DNA of 11,790 bases, taken from positions 312-12,101 of the forward strand of contig DISA01000073.1 in NCBI GenBank assembly GCA_002421915.1, in the 5' to 3' direction. The stretch is from Gallionellaceae bacterium UBA6222 (GTDB lineage Bacteria > Pseudomonadota > Gammaproteobacteria > Burkholderiales > Gallionellaceae). Both the position numbers and the translations under genes were made by a program. Under the pieces are notes generated by a model that was given only the letters and a program-made list of their open reading frames with translations, searched no databases and had not been told where the DNA came from. Shown piece by piece: positions 1 through 5,988 of the stretch (the first letter of the stretch is position 1; every line of letters begins with the position of its first letter).

Positions 1-412
1 CGGCACGCTCACCTACGAGGCGGTGGGGCAGCTCACCGCGCTGGGCCTGGGGCAGTCGAGCGCCGTGGGCATCGGGGGCGACCCGGTCAACGGCCTCAAG
101 CACATCGACGTGATGCGCATGTTCAACGACGACCCGGACACCGATGCGGTGGTGATGATCGGCGAGATCGGCGGCTCCGACGAAGAAGAGGCGGCGCTCT
201 GGGTCAAGGACAACATGAAGAAGCCGGTGGTCGGCTTCATCGCCGGTGTTACCGCCCCGCCGGGCAAACGCATGGGGCATGCGGGCGCGATCATCTCGGG
301 CGGACAGGGCGGTGCCAATGAGAAACTGGCGGTGATGGAGGAGTGCGGCATCCACATCACACGCAATCCGGCGGAGATGGGGCGTGTGATGCAGCAGATA
401 TTGAAAGGCTAA
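1..412 (+). CDS. sucD: Succinyl-CoA synthetase (ADP-forming) alpha subunit, 3' end
   Basis: This is the C-terminal part of the alpha subunit of succinyl-CoA synthetase, the TCA-cycle enzyme that interconverts succinyl-CoA and succinate with nucleotide phosphorylation. The reading frame is open from base 2, so the gene begins upstream of the window. About 136 residues are visible, against roughly 290 for the family. They start in the conserved GTLTYEAV segment and continue through GIGGDPVNG, MIGEIGGSDEEEAA and FIAGVTAPPGKRMGHAGAI. The His codon at 278-280, in GHAGA, is the residue that is phosphorylated during catalysis. The gene ends with TAA at 410-412. The beta subunit (sucC) would be expected just upstream, outside the window. 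The family assignment is secure because the sequence matches the well-known E. coli protein motif by motif. The GTG at 23 is an internal Val codon, not a start. Confidence 0.97.
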   Translation, partial: GTLTYEAVGQLTALGLGQSSAVGIGGDPVNGLKHIDVMRMFNDDPDTDAVVMIGEIGGSDEEEAALWVKDNMKKPVVGFIAGVTAPPGKRMGHAGAIISGGQGGANEKLAVMEECGIHITRNPAEMGRVMQQILKG

Positions 413-414
413 TA

Positions 415-448
415 GGGGAAGGGTAAAGGGAGAAGGGGGAAGGGTAAA
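415..448 (+). repeat. Purine-rich direct repeat with G-quadruplex-like G-runs
   Basis: A 13-nt unit, ggggaagggtaaa, occurs at 415-427 and again at 436-448, a period of 21 nt. The stretch contains five runs of three to five G (415-418, 421-423, 428-430, 435-439, 442-444). They are separated by 2, 4, 4 and 2 bases, which fits the usual pattern for an intramolecular G-quadruplex on the + strand. It begins 3 nt after the sucD stop codon. The repeat and G-runs are directly visible. Any folding or function is inference. Confidence 0.7.
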
Positions 449-488
449 ACCTCCGTGCTGCTGTTACCCTTCCCTCTTCCCCCTTCTC
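430..488 (+). terminator. Imperfect hairpin between sucD and the TerC gene (possible terminator or translation-control element)
   Basis: Bases 430-441 (gagaagggggaa) are the exact reverse complement of 477-488, and 442-447 (gggtaa) of 464-469. This gives a 12-bp outer and a 6-bp inner stem with a 7-nt bulge (470-476) and a 16-nt loop. An alternative register pairs 437-447 with 464-474. No T-run follows on either side, so a classical intrinsic terminator is not supported. The stem ends 2 nt before the AAGGA ribosome binding site (491-495) of the next gene, so it could attenuate transcription, protect the sucD mRNA 3' end or affect translation initiation. The inverted repeat is certain. The role is not. 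Confidence 0.4.
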
Positions 489-500
489 TAAAGGAATTAC

Positions 501-1238
501 ATGCTGGAAATGATGCAAACCCCCCAATTCTGGGTGGATGTGTTCAAGATCATCATGATCGATCTGTTGCTGTCGGGCGACAACGCGGTGGTGATTGCTT
601 TGGCGTGCCGCAATTTGCCAGAGGCGCAGCGTCGCAAGGGGATCATGTACGGCGTGGGGGGCGCGATCGGTCTGCGCATCATGCTCACCTTTTTCGCGGT
701 CAGTTTACTGTCCCTGCCTTACCTGAAAGTCATCGGTGCATTATTGTTGTTGTGGATCGGCATCAAGCTGATCCTGCCGGAACATGAGGCGCACGGCGAG
801 GGCAGCATCAAGGCCGAGGCGCATCTGTGGGGAGCGATAAAAACCATCATCATCGCCGACTTTGTGATGAGCTTGGACAATGTACTGGGTGTGGCGGCGG
901 CGGCCAAGGGTAACGTATGGTTGCTGGTGTTCGGATTGCTGGTCAGCATCCCGATGATTGCCTGGAGTAGCCAGTTGGTACTCAAGCTGATCGACCGCTA
1001 TCCATTCATCATTTATGCGGGCGGCGCCCTGCTGGGCTATGTTGCAGGCGAGATGCTGGTCAGCGAGGTGTTGTTCAAAGACTTGCTTGAGGCGCGCCAT
1101 TATCTGCACTGGGTCGTCCCCGGCGTGTGCGCCTTGCTGGTGCTGCTGGTTGGTCAGACGATTGCGCGCCGCCGTGCCGGCCTGGTTACGGTCAGAGATT
1201 TGGCGCATGTCGAGGTTGATGTCTCATCTAAAAAATGA
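501..1238 (+). CDS. TerC family integral membrane protein (YjbE-type)
   Basis: This 245-residue polytopic membrane protein belongs to the TerC family, whose members are linked to metal (notably manganese) export and to tellurite resistance clusters. It shows the family's two internal-repeat signatures: DLLLSGDNAVV (D21, S25, D27, N28) and DFVMSLDNVLG (D120, S124, D126, N127). These acidic residues lie in membrane helices and are thought to bind the metal. Hydrophobic segments lie at about 12-36, 50-72, 76-92, 112-132, 138-158, 168-190 and 201-220. The family usually has around seven to nine helices. The ATG at 501 is preceded by AAGGA at 491-495 with 5-nt spacing, which supports this start. 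The gene lies 88 nt after sucD and 12 nt before a universal stress protein gene, suggesting co-transcription with the latter. No tellurite-resistance (ter) partners are nearby, so a general metal-homeostasis role is more likely than tellurite resistance. The exact substrate cannot be told from sequence. Confidence 0.92.
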   Translation: MLEMMQTPQFWVDVFKIIMIDLLLSGDNAVVIALACRNLPEAQRRKGIMYGVGGAIGLRIMLTFFAVSLLSLPYLKVIGALLLLWIGIKLILPEHEAHGEGSIKAEAHLWGAIKTIIIADFVMSLDNVLGVAAAAKGNVWLLVFGLLVSIPMIAWSSQLVLKLIDRYPFIIYAGGALLGYVAGEMLVSEVLFKDLLEARHYLHWVVPGVCALLVLLVGQTIARRRAGLVTVRDLAHVEVDVSSKK

Positions 1239-1250
1239 AGGGGGAAGAAT

Positions 1251-1676
1251 ATGAAGTGGCTAATTCCGGTGGATGGTTCAGAACATTCCCTGCATGCGGT
1301 CCAGCAGGCGGTTTCCCTTGCGACCACGATGAAGCAATCTCCCCGATTGCTGTTGCTCAATGTGCAATGGAGCGTGGCGACACTCAATGTAAAACTGCTG
1401 TTCGACCAGCAGGTGGTTGATGATTACCAGCTGGAACAAGGAATGCAGGCATTACAAAGTGCGCGTGCCGTGCTCGATTCCGCGCAACTGTCTTACCAAT
1501 ATCACATCAGTATCGGGCGGCCGGCTGAGGCGATCCTGCAATATGCCGCCGCGCAGGAAGCATCCCTCATTATCATGGGTGCGCAAGGCAAAGAGGGATT
1601 GACGCAATGGCTGCTCGGTTCGGTTGCCGAGCGGGTTCTGCGTTTATCCGCTGTGCCCGTCATGGTTGTGCGCTGA
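1251..1676 (+). CDS. Universal stress protein (UspA family, ATP-binding type)
   Basis: This 141-residue single-domain Usp protein is cytoplasmic and of the usual family length. The N-terminal strand MKWLIPVDGSEHS contains the conserved Asp8 that contacts adenine. The C-terminal motif G110-x2-G113-x9-G123-S124 (GAQG...LLGS) is the nucleotide-binding signature of ATP-binding Usp proteins, followed by the typical SVAERVLRLSAVPVMVVR ending. Family members act as stress-induced nucleotide-binding regulators with no single known reaction. The ATG at 1251 is preceded by GGGGA at 1241-1245. The gene starts 12 nt after the TerC-family gene and probably shares its transcript. It ends 105 nt before the signalling operon, and that gap contains a possible promoter. 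Confidence 0.94.
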   Translation: MKWLIPVDGSEHSLHAVQQAVSLATTMKQSPRLLLLNVQWSVATLNVKLLFDQQVVDDYQLEQGMQALQSARAVLDSAQLSYQYHISIGRPAEAILQYAAAQEASLIIMGAQGKEGLTQWLLGSVAERVLRLSAVPVMVVR

Positions 1677-1712
1677 TGCGCTCAAAGCATCGATAAATCA
1701 ATCAGGTATGGA

Positions 1713-1740
1713 TTGACGTTGCAAATTGTTTTAGTATCTG
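1713..1740 (+). promoter_or_regulatory. Candidate sigma70-type promoter for the signalling operon
   Basis: The 105-nt gap 1677-1781 is the longest in the window and is noticeably more AT-rich than the genes around it. It contains TTGACG (1713-1718, five of six matches to the -35 consensus). With a 16-nt spacer this is followed by TATCTG (1735-1740), which matches only three of six -10 positions. A start near 1747 would leave a leader of about 35 nt. I saw no convincing operator, such as a CRP-type palindrome. The -10 element is poor, so this is a tentative call resting mainly on position. Confidence 0.3.
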
Positions 1741-1781
1741 CCCGTAACTTCAAAGAAAATTAACAAACGGTCAGGGTTGCC

Positions 1782-4304
1782 ATGAAAAAAACGTCATTCT
1801 GGAAAGCAGACTGGTTCTTTGCCGCCGTGCTGGCGGTGTTTTTCTTCTTTGGCGCCAACACCGATCTGATCCAGAGCCTGGAGCGCAAGGCATATGACTG
1901 GGGGGTACTGGCTTCATCGCGCCAACCCAGCGATCGTATCGCCATCATTGCCATCGACGACCAGAGCATCGCCAACCTGGGACGCTGGCCGTGGCCGCGC
2001 GAGATCCAGGCCAAGTTGCTGGACATCCTCGCCGAGGGACACGTCAAAGTCGTTGGCCAGACCGCCCTGTTTTTCGAGCCGCAGGTCGATGCCGGCCTGG
2101 ATTACATCCTGAATATCGCCGCCGTCCTTGAGCAGACCAATCTGGCGCAGACCCATCCCGAACAGTGGCATGAACTGCAAAGCTTGATGCAGGAAGCCCT
2201 GCAACATCTGGATAACGACCAGAAGATGGCCGACAGCATGGGCAAGATCAACAACGTGCTGCTGGGGCTGTATTTCGAATTGGGCGAACCGCAAGGGAAT
2301 CCTGACAAGGCGTTGCCGGACTATGTTTTGAAGAATGCCCTGCCGAACGTGCAGGCCGGCGCGGAAGCGGTCGCGCCGATCCCCGCCCTGAACGCTTTGG
2401 TGCCGATTCCATTGCTGGGGCAGCAGGCGGTGGCCATGGGGCACCTGAATGCCACACCGGACGTGGATGGTGGCGTGCGCACCGAGCCTTTGGTGATTTC
2501 CTACTACGATCAGTATTACCCCTCGTTGTCGTTGATGCTCGCGGCGAAGAGCCTGAATCTGGAAGCGAAGGATATTCAAGTGACGCTGGGCGAGGGTGTT
2601 CGCTTGGGCAATTTGCACATCGCCACCGATCCGGCGTTGCGCATGAACACCTTCTTCTATGCCGACCGCGATGGGCGCCCGGCTTTTCAGGTGGACTCGT
2701 TCTACGATGTGATCACCGGCAAGATTCCGGCAGAGAAATATCGCGACAAGATCGTGCTGATCGGCGCCACCGCAGCCGGTGTCGGTTCGGCGCAAGTCAC
2801 GCCAGTATCGGCGGTGACGCCGCCGGTGCTGACCCTGGCGCATTCAGTCTCCAGCATCCTCAAGCAGGATTTCTTTGTCACCCCGATCTGGTCGGGGTGG
2901 GCGGAACTTGGCACTTTCCTGCTGATCGCGCTGTACCTGATCCTGCTGCTGCCGCGCCTGGGCGCAGGACTCGGCGCAACGCTCACGGGCGTGCTGTTTG
3001 TGGTGCTGTTGTCCGCCCATTTTGTGCTGATGACGATGCAGGCGATGTGGCTGCAGTTGATGCTGCCGGCCGCCCTGTTGCTGGCCGGCCATTTGCTGCT
3101 GACCACCAAGCGTTTCCTGCTGACAGAAAAAGGCAAGGAGCTATCCGATGCCAACTCGGCAGAAAGCAACCGCATGCTGGGTCTGGCTTTTCAGGGGCAG
3201 GGGCAGCTGGACATGGCATTCGACAAGTTGCGCAAAGTGCCGCTGGATGACAGCCTGATGGATGTGCTCTACAACCTTGGGCTGGATTTCGAGCGCAAGC
3301 GGCAGTTCAACAAGGCCGAGTCGGTGTTCAAATACATGGCCGGGCACAATCCAAAATTCCGTGATCTGGAGGCGCGTATTGTGCAATCCAAAGCCATGTC
3401 CGAAACCGTGATTCTCGGCGGCAGTTCCGGGCGCAGCAACGACAGCACGATGAAACTGGATCGGCCGGGGCTTTCCAAGCCGATGCTGGGCCGTTACGAG
3501 ATCGAAAAGGAGCTGGGCAAAGGCGCGATGGGCGTGGTCTATCTGGGCAAAGACCCGAAAATCAGCCGTATTGTGGCAATCAAGACCATGGCTTTGTCGC
3601 AGGAGTTCGAAGCGGATGAACTGGAGGATGTGAAGGCGCGCTTCTTCCGCGAGGCGGAAACGGCGGGGCGGCTGAATCACCCCAACATCGTCACCATGTA
3701 CGATGCGGGCGAGGAACACGATCTGGCCTATATAGCGATGGAGTTCCTCAAAGGCAAAGATCTGGTGCCTTACACCAAAGAAGATAACTTGTTGCCCTTG
3801 CCCAAGGTGCTTTCCATTATGGCGCGGGTGGCGGATGCGCTCGGCTATGCGCACAGTTCGAATGTGGTGCATCGGGACATCAAGCCGGCCAACATCATGT
3901 ACGACCCGGAAACGGATACGGTCAAAGTTACCGATTTCGGTATTGCGCGCATCACCGATTCTTCCAAGACCAAAACCGGCATGGTGTTGGGCACGCCTTC
4001 CTACATGTCGCCCGAGCAATTGTCCGGTGCCAAAATCGAAGGCCACTCCGACCTGTTCTCGCTCGGGGTGAGTTTGTACCAATTGGCCTGTGGTAAGCTT
4101 CCTTTCACAGGTGATTCCATGGCGCAACTGATGTTCAGGATCGCGAATGAACCGCCTGTTGATATCTTGAGCATCAAACAGGATCTGCCCCCGTGTGTGG
4201 CGGCTATCATTCAGAAGGCGCTGGCGAAAAAAGTGGAAGAACGTTTTGAGAGTGGCGCGGCGATGGCGGAAGCGATACGCCAATGCGCGTCCACGTTGCA
4301 ATAA
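1782..4304 (+). CDS. CHASE2-sensor, TPR-containing transmembrane Ser/Thr protein kinase
   Basis: This 840-residue membrane receptor kinase should phosphorylate Ser/Thr residues on cytoplasmic proteins in response to an extracytoplasmic signal. An N-terminal helix (about 11-25) is followed by a CHASE2 domain (about 35-360) with IAIDDQSIANLGRWPWPR at 56-73. Three helices follow (about 371-391, 395-417, 420-441). Two TPR-like repeats lie at about 462-525 (LGLAFQGQGQLDMAFDKL and LYNLGLDFERKRQFNKAESV), then a short linker and a Hanks-type kinase domain (572-835). The kinase has a glycine loop GKGAMG, Lys601 in VAIK, helix-C Glu624, HRD with Asp699, DFG with Asp718, and the GTPSYMSPEQ activation-segment end, so it should be active. 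There are no PASTA repeats. The ATG at 1782 has only a weak upstream AGGG (1773-1776). The PP2C gene begins 15 nt downstream. The CHASE2 domain deviates from the usual consensus at two places (see findings). The sensed ligand and target proteins are unknown. Confidence 0.95.
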   Translation: MKKTSFWKADWFFAAVLAVFFFFGANTDLIQSLERKAYDWGVLASSRQPSDRIAIIAIDDQSIANLGRWPWPREIQAKLLDILAEGHVKVVGQTALFFEPQVDAGLDYILNIAAVLEQTNLAQTHPEQWHELQSLMQEALQHLDNDQKMADSMGKINNVLLGLYFELGEPQGNPDKALPDYVLKNALPNVQAGAEAVAPIPALNALVPIPLLGQQAVAMGHLNATPDVDGGVRTEPLVISYYDQYYPSLSLMLAAKSLNLEAKDIQVTLGEGVRLGNLHIATDPALRMNTFFYADRDGRPAFQVDSFYDVITGKIPAEKYRDKIVLIGATAAGVGSAQVTPVSAVTPPVLTLAHSVSSILKQDFFVTPIWSGWAELGTFLLIALYLILLLPRLGAGLGATLTGVLFVVLLSAHFVLMTMQAMWLQLMLPAALLLAGHLLLTTKRFLLTEKGKELSDANSAESNRMLGLAFQGQGQLDMAFDKLRKVPLDDSLMDVLYNLGLDFERKRQFNKAESVFKYMAGHNPKFRDLEARIVQSKAMSETVILGGSSGRSNDSTMKLDRPGLSKPMLGRYEIEKELGKGAMGVVYLGKDPKISRIVAIKTMALSQEFEADELEDVKARFFREAETAGRLNHPNIVTMYDAGEEHDLAYIAMEFLKGKDLVPYTKEDNLLPLPKVLSIMARVADALGYAHSSNVVHRDIKPANIMYDPETDTVKVTDFGIARITDSSKTKTGMVLGTPSYMSPEQLSGAKIEGHSDLFSLGVSLYQLACGKLPFTGDSMAQLMFRIANEPPVDILSIKQDLPPCVAAIIQKALAKKVEERFESGAAMAEAIRQCASTLQ

Positions 4305-4319
4305 AAGGGGAAATGCCAA

Positions 4320-5147
4320 GTGAACGTGAATGAAGCATTGGAGATCGTTGGCCAAACGAATCCCGGCATGGTGCGTTCCCACAACGAGGACAGCATTACT
4401 TTTGACGCGGACTACGGGCTGGCGGTGCTGGCGGATGGCATGGGCGGATATAACGCGGGTGAAGTCGCCAGCGGTATTGCCGTGTCGGTGCTGTCAAGCG
4501 AGATTCGGCACCACCTTGACGGGGCGCGTCCGGAACAGAAAGTGGCCGGATCACAGGAAGAGGTTGGTGTTGCGCTGCTGCGTGACAATGTGAGGAAGGC
4601 AAACCTGTCCATTTATAATGCCGCCCAAAGCCAGCCGCAGTATGCGGGCATGGGCACCACCATCGTTGCGGGCCTGTTCTACGACAACCGGGTGGCGGTG
4701 GTGCATGTGGGTGATTCGCGGCTGTACCGTCTGCGCGGTGAAACTTTCGAAACCGTCACACGCGACCACTCCCTGTTGCAGGAGCAAATAGACAGCGGGG
4801 TGCTCAGCAAGGAGCTCGCGCGCCTGTCGCAGAACAAGAACCTGGTGACGCGCGCGGTCGGTATCGATGCCGACGTCGAGCCGGAAGTGCACGTGTACGA
4901 TGTGGAGGTTGGAGACATCTATCTGTTCTGCTCGGATGGGCTGAACGATATGGTGGAGGATGAGGACATTGGCGCGACATTGCAGATGTTGCAGGGCAAT
5001 CTTGCGCTCGCGGTCAATCAGCTGATCGAACAGGCGAATGACAACGGCGGCCGCGACAATGTCTCGGTCATTCTGGTGAAGGTCAGGGCGAGCTATCCTG
5101 CGCCAAGCGGCTGGTGGACGAAACTGACATCCTGGTTCAGGAATTAA
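4320..5147 (+). CDS. PP2C-family (PPM/Stp1-type) Ser/Thr protein phosphatase
   Basis: This 275-residue metal-dependent phosphatase is predicted to remove phosphate from Ser/Thr residues, most likely those placed by the kinase just upstream. It contains the ordered PPM motifs: GMVRSHNEDS (16-25), LADGMGGYNAGE with metal ligands Asp39 and Gly40, GMGTT, VVHVGDSRLYRLR, TRDHSLL, LVTRAVG, FCSDGLNDM with Asp206, and GGRDNVSV with Asp246. The length is typical of bacterial Stp/PstP catalytic domains. The start is the GTG at 4320, placed by AGGGG at 4306-4310 with 9-nt spacing. The ATG at 4313 is too close to that site and reads only six codons before a stop. The last 12 residues, GWWTKLTSWFRN, are rich in Trp and positive charge and could touch the membrane (inference). 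Kinase, phosphatase and FHA reader in a row is a recurrent bacterial arrangement. Confidence 0.95.
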   Translation: MNVNEALEIVGQTNPGMVRSHNEDSITFDADYGLAVLADGMGGYNAGEVASGIAVSVLSSEIRHHLDGARPEQKVAGSQEEVGVALLRDNVRKANLSIYNAAQSQPQYAGMGTTIVAGLFYDNRVAVVHVGDSRLYRLRGETFETVTRDHSLLQEQIDSGVLSKELARLSQNKNLVTRAVGIDADVEPEVHVYDVEVGDIYLFCSDGLNDMVEDEDIGATLQMLQGNLALAVNQLIEQANDNGGRDNVSVILVKVRASYPAPSGWWTKLTSWFRN

Positions 5148-5172
5148 TTAGCGTTATTACGGGGAATACAAA

Positions 5173-5928
5173 ATGCCGGCAAAACTTATATTGAGCATGG
5201 ACGGTGTGGTGATCAAGGAATACGCGCTGAACAAGGAGCGCATCACCATCGGGCGCAAACCGCACAATGATATCGCCATCGACAATCTGGCCGTGAGCAG
5301 CGAGCACGCCGCCGTGATCACCATTCTCAATGACTCTTTCTTTGAGGATCTGAACAGCACCAACGGGTCGCTGGTCAACGGCACGCCGACATTGAAGCAT
5401 TTTCTGCAAAATAACGACGTGATCGAGATTGGAAAATACAAGCTCAAATACCTGAACGACCAACCAACCCAGACCTCTGCCGCCGACTTCGAGAAGACCA
5501 TGGTGTTGCGCGCGCCGGTCAAATCATCTGCTCCATCTGCTGCCGCAACAGGGGCGCAGAGTGCGAAATACGAAGCGACCACGCAATTCAATGCAACCTC
5601 GCCCAGAGCTGAAACCAGGCCGCACGTTCCACAGGCAGCACCTGCGGCGGCTGCACCAGCGGCACCGATTGCCGTGATCCAGATCCTGAATGGGCCGAAT
5701 CTGGGCAAAGAACTGGAGCTAATCAAGAATCTCACCACACTGGGCAAGCCGGGGGTGCAGGTTGCAGTGTTGGCACGTCGTCCGCACGGCTATTTCATTA
5801 CCCACGTCGAAGGCGGCAGTTTTCCGCTGGTGAACGGATCAACCATTGGAGAGCAACCCCATCAACTGAATGATCATGACGTGATTGAGCTCGCCGGTAT
5901 CAAGATGGAGTTCTACCTCAAGGCTTGA
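5173..5928 (+). CDS. FHA-domain phosphothreonine-binding protein (one intact, one degenerate FHA domain)
   Basis: This 251-residue soluble protein is the likely phosphothreonine reader of the kinase/phosphatase pair. The first FHA domain (about 3-95) has all key elements: ITIGRKPHNDIAI with Gly27-Arg28, VSSEHAAV with Ser42 and His45, and LNSTNGSLVNG with Asn64-Gly65. An Ala/Pro-rich flexible linker spans about 97-164 and contains the possible phosphosites EKTMVL (Thr109) and EATTQF (Thr136/137). The C-terminal segment (about 165-250) resembles a second FHA fold: LTTLGKPG, a strand pair, LVNGSTIGEQPHQL and HDVIELAGIKMEFYL. It lacks the Arg of the GR motif and any S-x-x-H, so it probably does not bind phosphopeptides. 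GGGGA at 5161-5165 supports the ATG at 5173. The gene follows the phosphatase by 25 nt and precedes the cyclase by 56 nt. No enzymatic domain is present, so the role is presumably adaptor. Confidence 0.93.
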   Translation: MPAKLILSMDGVVIKEYALNKERITIGRKPHNDIAIDNLAVSSEHAAVITILNDSFFEDLNSTNGSLVNGTPTLKHFLQNNDVIEIGKYKLKYLNDQPTQTSAADFEKTMVLRAPVKSSAPSAAATGAQSAKYEATTQFNATSPRAETRPHVPQAAPAAAAPAAPIAVIQILNGPNLGKELELIKNLTTLGKPGVQVAVLARRPHGYFITHVEGGSFPLVNGSTIGEQPHQLNDHDVIELAGIKMEFYLKA

Positions 5929-5943
5929 GCAAGGATCGGCCTG

Positions 5944-5988
5944 ATGTACCGCCAAGTCGAACAAGCTGCTGAAGGGGGCGATCAATGA
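5944..5988 (+). other. Possible 14-codon leader ORF overlapping the cyclase start
   Basis: ATG at 5944 opens 14 codons (MYRQVEQAAEGGDQ) and stops at TGA 5986-5988, which overlaps the cyclase ATG at 5985 as ATGA. AAGGA at 5931-5935 lies 8 nt upstream, an ideal ribosome-binding distance. This arrangement could couple translation into the cyclase gene. It is too short for statistics and the peptide has no recognisable features, so it may be chance. Confidence 0.2.

Noticed and set aside
1675..1691. Small inverted repeat GATGC...GCATC at the end of the universal stress protein gene
   Set aside because: It has only 5 bp of stem with a 7-nt loop and no following T-run, so it is too weak to call a terminator.
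1692..1781. CRP/cAMP-receptor operator upstream of the signalling operon
   Set aside because: I looked for a TGTGA-N6-TCACA-like palindrome because of the downstream cyclase, and none is present in the gap.
1914..2843. 309-codon open frame on the - strand
   Set aside because: It is antisense to the CHASE2 region of the kinase, rich in Arg/Gln/His, with no domain recognised.
4313..4333. Six-codon ATG reading frame ahead of the phosphatase GTG start
   Set aside because: The ATG is only 2 nt from the G-run that would serve as its ribosome site and the frame stops at once. The GTG at 4320 has correct spacing and leads into the PP2C motifs.
3141..4382. 413-codon open frame on the - strand
   Set aside because: It is antisense to the kinase domain and the start of the phosphatase. 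The His/Arg/Phe-rich translation has no motif, and both + strand genes are unambiguous.
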